Positions 60,976-64,000 of a stretch of 64,000 nucleotides of DNA are shown piece after piece. The notes under the pieces were generated by a model that did not search any database, was not told where the DNA came from, and saw only the letters and a list, made by a program, of their open reading frames with translations. Origin of the DNA: Sphingopyxis sp. FD7 (lineage in GTDB: Bacteria > Pseudomonadota > Alphaproteobacteria > Sphingomonadales > Sphingomonadaceae); NCBI RefSeq assembly GCF_003609835.1, contig NZ_AP017898.1:372001-436000 (forward strand), written 5' to 3'. The translations under genes were made by a program, and so were the position numbers. Within the stretch, counting starts at the first letter, position 1, and every line of letters starts with the position of its first letter.

Positions 60976-61419
60976 CTATGCGGCGCGCGGCGCGTCATCA
61001 TCCTTCCGCGCCGCAAATCGCAGCGCGACGGGATAGCGTCCGCAGCATCGCGGGTGCGGTCCCGTCGGCCAGCAGCACAGCGGCATCGCATCATCGGGCG
61101 GAAGCTTTGCCGCGCGCGGCAGGGACGGCGGCGCGCCGCGGCTTTTGAAAGGGATGCCCGCCCGACGACAATAGGCCTCCGCGGACCTTCGGCTCGCGAA
61201 ATGCAACTCCACGGTGGCAAGGGGATCGCCGCCGCCGGTCCAGCCCGTAAGCGGGTCGATCGAAGGCGCCCATCGCGGCGCGAAGCGCACCCGCCAGCGG
61301 TCACGAAACCTGCGACCTGATCCCGATGACGCGAGCCAGGGGACCGGCTCGACGATCGCCCGGACGTCGTCGGGGATCGGCCCGATCGTCCGGGCGACGG
61401 CTTCAGGCGGTCTTGCCAT
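60976..61419 (-). CDS. NDUFS4/ETC complex I subunit-like protein
   Basis: The 147-residue protein has the NDUFS4-type domain: WRVRFAPRWAPSIDPLTGWTGGGDPLATVELHFASRRSAEAYCRRAGIPF. This domain stabilises the N-module of complex I in eukaryotes and alphaproteobacteria. The tail is Pro- and Arg-rich. It starts right after the stop of the Hsp20 gene; ATG 61419 (MARPPEAV) gives the most normal length, and 61440 is an alternative. Confidence 0.65.
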   Translation of the reverse strand: MARPPEAVARTIGPIPDDVRAIVEPVPWLASSGSGRRFRDRWRVRFAPRWAPSIDPLTGWTGGGDPLATVELHFASRRSAEAYCRRAGIPFKSRGAPPSLPRAAKLPPDDAMPLCCWPTGPHPRCCGRYPVALRFAARKDDDAPRAA

Positions 61420-61924
61420 TGATCGGAATGCGGCGAACATTTTTCTTCGCCGCCTCCGTTCGGGGCAGGCGGACGGAGAGCACGCCGTTCCGGAACGTCG
61501 CGGTCGCCTTTTCGCGGTCGATGCCCGACGGCAGGCCGATGCGGCGTTCAAAGCGGCCATAGCTTCGCTCCGAATAGCCGCGATCGCGGTCTTCGATGTC
61601 CGCGCGTTTCTCGCCGCGCAGGATCAGCACGCCTTCCTCTACGCTGAGGTCGACGTCCTTCTCGTCGAGTCCGGGAAGTTCGGCGGTGATGCGGATTTCG
61701 CCGTCGGTTTCGGCCAGTTCGACATGCGGCCACACGCCGCGCGGGTCGAACCGCGCCGGGCCTGTGCCGCCAAAGCCACGAAACACATCGTCGAACAGAC
61801 GATTGACCTCGCGGTGCAGCGAAAGCAGCGGATGCGTGTCATACTCCCCGCCGTCGCGCGTGTCCGCCGCAATGGGGAGCCGGTTTTCCTGTCGGCTCCA
61901 CGGAATGAGATCGCGAAGTGACAT
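61403..61924 (-). CDS. Small heat-shock protein, Hsp20 family (acidic N-terminal type)
   Basis: The 173-residue protein is a class A Hsp20: alpha-crystallin domain with GRFERRIGLPSGIDREKATATFRNGVLSVRLPRTE, preceded by the SLHREVNRLFDDVFRGF helix and LDEKDVDLSVEEGVLILRGEKR. It binds unfolded proteins. It is next to a second Hsp20 gene on the same strand but spaced 90 bp, so they may be separately transcribed. The ATG at 61924 lies nine bases after AGAGGAG. Confidence 0.9.
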   Translation of the reverse strand: MSLRDLIPWSRQENRLPIAADTRDGGEYDTHPLLSLHREVNRLFDDVFRGFGGTGPARFDPRGVWPHVELAETDGEIRITAELPGLDEKDVDLSVEEGVLILRGEKRADIEDRDRGYSERSYGRFERRIGLPSGIDREKATATFRNGVLSVRLPRTEAAKKNVRRIPINGKTA

Positions 61925-62014
61925 GATAATCATCTCCTCTGGCATTGGAACAGGGTCGCCGGCCGACCCGCCTGGTACCGCGGGCCGGTCGGCGCTTCGG
62001 CCTTGTCGCGCCGA

Positions 62015-62494
62015 TCAGGCGGATTCGAGGGCCTTCTCGTCGCGCGATGTGATGCGATCGGGGGTGGAATTGCCGCTGCCGATCGCGATCTTGCGCGGTT
62101 TCATCGCTTCGGGGACGACGCGCTTCAGTTCGATCCAAAGCAGGCCATTGTCGAAACCTGCCTCGCCGACCTCGATATAGTCGGCAAGCTGGAAGCGTCG
62201 CTCGAAGTCGCGCGCGGCGATGCCGCGGTGCAGATATTGGCCCTTGCCGTCGTCCCCGGCGCGCTTGCCGGTGACGGTAAGCTGGTTCTGCTGCGCGATC
62301 ACTTCGATCTCGTCCGGACGGAAGCCGGCGACCGCGATCGTTATGCGATAGCTGTCCTCGCCCTGTCGCACGATATCGAAGGGGGGGTAGCCATCGGCCG
62401 CGTCGCCGCGCATCCCGGTTTCGAGCAGGTCGAAAAGACGGTCGAAACCGACCGTGGAACGCCGATAGGGCGTGAAATCAAAGTTGCTTCTCAT
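62015..62494 (-). CDS. Small heat-shock protein, IbpA-like
   Basis: The 159-residue Hsp20 begins MRSNFDFTPYRRSTVGFDRLFDLLE and has an alpha-crystallin domain (PPFDIVRQGEDSYRITIAVAGFRPDEIEVIAQQNQLTVTGKR, LHRGIAARDFERRFQLADYIEVGEAGFDNGLLWIELKR), with the IbpA-type N-terminus. It is a holding chaperone. Upstream is a heat-shock-type promoter and a leader with a hairpin close to the ribosome site. Confidence 0.9.
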   Translation of the reverse strand: MRSNFDFTPYRRSTVGFDRLFDLLETGMRGDAADGYPPFDIVRQGEDSYRITIAVAGFRPDEIEVIAQQNQLTVTGKRAGDDGKGQYLHRGIAARDFERRFQLADYIEVGEAGFDNGLLWIELKRVVPEAMKPRKIAIGSGNSTPDRITSRDEKALESA

Positions 62495-62630
62495 CTCCAA
62501 ATCCTCCTTTGCGAAGCAATTCGGGCATGAGATGCGCCGGTAAGGAAGAGCCGACGCTCTCCATGTCCACCGGACCCGGATCGGCATCCGGCAATCTGAA
62601 ATTAGGAATGTCCGCGCCCGATTCAAGGGC
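62495..62630 (-). promoter_or_regulatory. Heat-shock promoter and structured leader of the ibpA-like gene
   Basis: On the minus strand CTTGAA and CCTAATTT, 15 bases apart, resemble sigma-32 -35/-10 boxes. About 110 bases of leader follow with a TTGC-TTC-GCAA hairpin touching AGGAGG. This arrangement is reminiscent of ROSE-type RNA thermometers in front of small heat-shock genes. Confidence 0.35.
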
Positions 62631-62658
62631 TGCGCGCCGCCTGTCGCGGATGGGCGAA

Positions 62659-62734
62659 TGGTGCCGGCTGTCAGACTCGAACTGACGACCTACCGCTTAC
62701 AAGGCGGTTGCTCTACCAACTGAGCTAAGCCGGC
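62659..62734 (-). tRNA. tRNA-Thr (TGT)
   Basis: The minus-strand sequence starts GCCGGCTTAGCTCAGTTGG, has anticodon loop CTTGTAA (anticodon TGT) between stems ACCGC/GCGGT-like, T-arm AGTTCGAGTCT, and ends GCCGGCACCA. It is complete, with CCA encoded. Confidence 0.95.
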
Positions 62735-62809
62735 GTCTTGCGCCCCCTAGGCATTTTTGGGGCGGATGGAAATATCTGCCGGCGGAAATTATGCCCTGCC
62801 GCAACCATG

Positions 62810-63691
62810 TCAGACGATGCCGAAGGTCCAGCCTTCGGTCCGCGCGAGCGCCCCGGAAAGCGGGGCGGGGGACCAAAGCGCAGCTTTCGCCGATATGTCG
62901 CGCAGCCATGCGGCGGCGAGCAGCGCATCGGCGGCATGGTCGCTGACCGGCCCGGCGACGCCCGCGGGCGGTGATCCGAGCGCGGCGAGTGCGGCGTCGA
63001 GCGCGCTTCCGTCGCGAATCTTGCTGCGCCCGCCCGCGAGTCCCGCCGCGCGCGCGGCAAGGCTGGTATAGATTTCGACGAGCAGCGGGCCGGTCGTCGG
63101 CACGGGATCGAGCGGCCAGAGCGGGATCCGGCCGCGCAGCCGATGCAGCAGCCGCATTCCGCTGAGGCTCGCCTTGCCGGCCTGCGCCGCGCCGACGAGG
63201 TTGAAATTGCTGACGCTTGCCGCCTGCCGCGTTGCGCGCTGATGCTGCTCGACGACGCGCAGCCGCCCCGCGCCGGGCGCGAAAAGATCGCCGACGTCGC
63301 CGCGTCCGTGGCGGAAATGGCGTCGCGCCTCGGGGTGGTGCAGGAAGCCGCCTGCCTCATAATGCGGGTCGGTGGCGGCGAGCCGCTCGACGAGCGACCA
63401 CAGCGCGGGCATGTCGGGCGGGCTTTCGTCCCATTCGGGAAAATAGCCGCCGCGGTCGGCAAAGGCGAAGGCAGCCGAAAAGTCGAAGCCGATCAGCATG
63501 TCGGCGCCGGTTTCGGCGACACCCTCCAGCCACGCCAGTATCTCCGCGCGCGACCAGATATGGCCGGGCCGCACCAGCGCCGGGGCGTCGCGACCCTTGG
63601 CGACGGCGAGCGCGATGCCGCGCTGGCGTTCGCCGCGCGCGCCCGACCAGTCGAGGGCGACGAAATGGGTGAAACGACGCATTGCGGCCAT
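62810..63691 (-). CDS. Conserved protein with actin/RNase H-like N-terminus, unknown function
   Basis: The 293-residue protein starts MRRFTHFVALDWSGARGERQRGIALA, a strand-turn-strand with an Asp (VALDWSG) reminiscent of the RNase H/actin-like phosphate loop. Later it has ADMLIGFDFSAAFAF with another acidic strand and SDHAADALLAAAWLRD near the C-terminus. I do not recognise a named family and no function is claimed. It is divergent from nfuA. The ATG at 63682 is the likely start; 63691 adds three residues. Confidence 0.55.
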   Translation of the reverse strand: MAAMRRFTHFVALDWSGARGERQRGIALAVAKGRDAPALVRPGHIWSRAEILAWLEGVAETGADMLIGFDFSAAFAFADRGGYFPEWDESPPDMPALWSLVERLAATDPHYEAGGFLHHPEARRHFRHGRGDVGDLFAPGAGRLRVVEQHQRATRQAASVSNFNLVGAAQAGKASLSGMRLLHRLRGRIPLWPLDPVPTTGPLLVEIYTSLAARAAGLAGGRSKIRDGSALDAALAALGSPPAGVAGPVSDHAADALLAAAWLRDISAKAALWSPAPLSGALARTEGWTFGIV

Positions 63692-63744
63692 CTAACGCCC
63701 CGATGGCGCTTGCACAAAGGGCGATGGCATCCCACATGCACCGC

Positions 63745-64000
63745 ATGCTGATCGAAACCGAATCGACGCCCAATCCCGCGACGCTCAAGTTCCTGCCCGG
63801 CCGGACGGTGATGGAGGCGGGAACGCGCGACTTTGCCAGCCCCGAAGAGGCCGAGGCGTCGCCGCTTGCGAGCGCGCTCTTTTCGCTGGGCGACGTCACG
63901 GGCGTCTTTTTCGGCCGCGATTTCGTGTCGGTGACGATCGCCCCTGGCGCCGAATGGGCGGATGTGAAGCCCGACGTGCTTGGCATCGTCATGGATCATT
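63745..64000 (+). CDS. nfuA: Fe-S cluster scaffold protein NfuA, 3' end outside the window
   Basis: The visible 85 residues begin MLIETESTPNPATLKFLPG, the typical Nfu N-terminal domain, followed by FASPEEAEASPLASALFSLGDVTGVFFGRDFVSVTIA. The CxxC motif for cluster binding would be downstream. NfuA carries [4Fe-4S] clusters to apoproteins. Other in-frame ATGs are at 63724 and 63736; 63745 gives the standard N-terminus. Confidence 0.85.
   Translation, partial: MLIETESTPNPATLKFLPGRTVMEAGTRDFASPEEAEASPLASALFSLGDVTGVFFGRDFVSVTIAPGAEWADVKPDVLGIVMDH

Overview
The window comes from a GC-rich alphaproteobacterium of the sphingomonad type. The evidence is the conserved chromosomal block at the right end (MltG, groES-groEL with a CIRCE operator, usg, an NDUFS4-type protein, two Hsp20 genes, NfuA) and a luxR-luxI-phyH set of the kind seen in sphingomonads. 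Most of the window is not core genome. About 54 kb is two integrated mobile elements in tandem next to a tRNA-Met gene. The chromosome proper starts at the tRNA (53843-53919).

Element A (window start to about 33.93 kb, left end not visible) is an integrative conjugative or mobilizable element. Its minus-strand backbone runs from a HTH protein, TraF-type signal peptidase and lytic transglycosylase through ArdC, DUF2958, ParB-like and DUF736 genes to a VirD2-type relaxase (4033-5997) with a possible oriT at about 6187-6216. Past the relaxase lies a compact cargo block: a ribbon-helix-helix regulator with its own operator, a two-part MazG protein and a uracil-DNA-glycosylase-like protein on the minus strand. 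Converging on them from the plus strand are a chagasin-like inhibitor, a papain-like protease and a strongly diverged thymidylate-synthase-like protein. I do not know this combination as a described system; it is the best candidate here for something new.

The ardC gene of element A is split by a 6.54-kb transposon-like element (11401-17942). It encodes three tyrosine recombinases in overlapping frames plus its own ardC-like gene. Removing it together with one copy of the 6-bp direct repeat GGCGAC restores the host ardC in frame. Further cargo of element A is a luxR/luxI/phyH quorum-sensing set with an XRE regulator, a LysR/CoA-transferase pair, a TonB receptor gene broken by an IS3-family element, an amidohydrolase with a divergent TetR regulator, and the element's P4-type integrase (32398-33723).

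Element B (33913-53857) lies between two copies of a 16-bp piece of the tRNA-Met 3' end. It carries its own integrase, two AlpA/excisionase-like proteins, a MarR-controlled operon (thioredoxin-fold protein, secreted protein, hexameric tyrosine-coordinated heme protein, redoxin, 2OG-Fe dioxygenase), an NsrR/truncated-haemoglobin/DUF1971 nitric-oxide module, a large TonB-dependent receptor, a single-chain type IIG restriction-modification enzyme, and a traD-traC-oriT-traA mobilization module with an RSF1010/Ti-like nick region. The cargo theme is haem, redox and NO stress.

The chromosome after the tRNA holds a 2H phosphoesterase, an alpha/beta hydrolase, a Kelch-type lipoprotein, MltG, groEL-groES, usg, an NDUFS4-like protein, two small heat-shock proteins, tRNA-Thr, an unrecognised conserved-looking protein and the start of nfuA. 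No rRNA gene or CRISPR array was seen.
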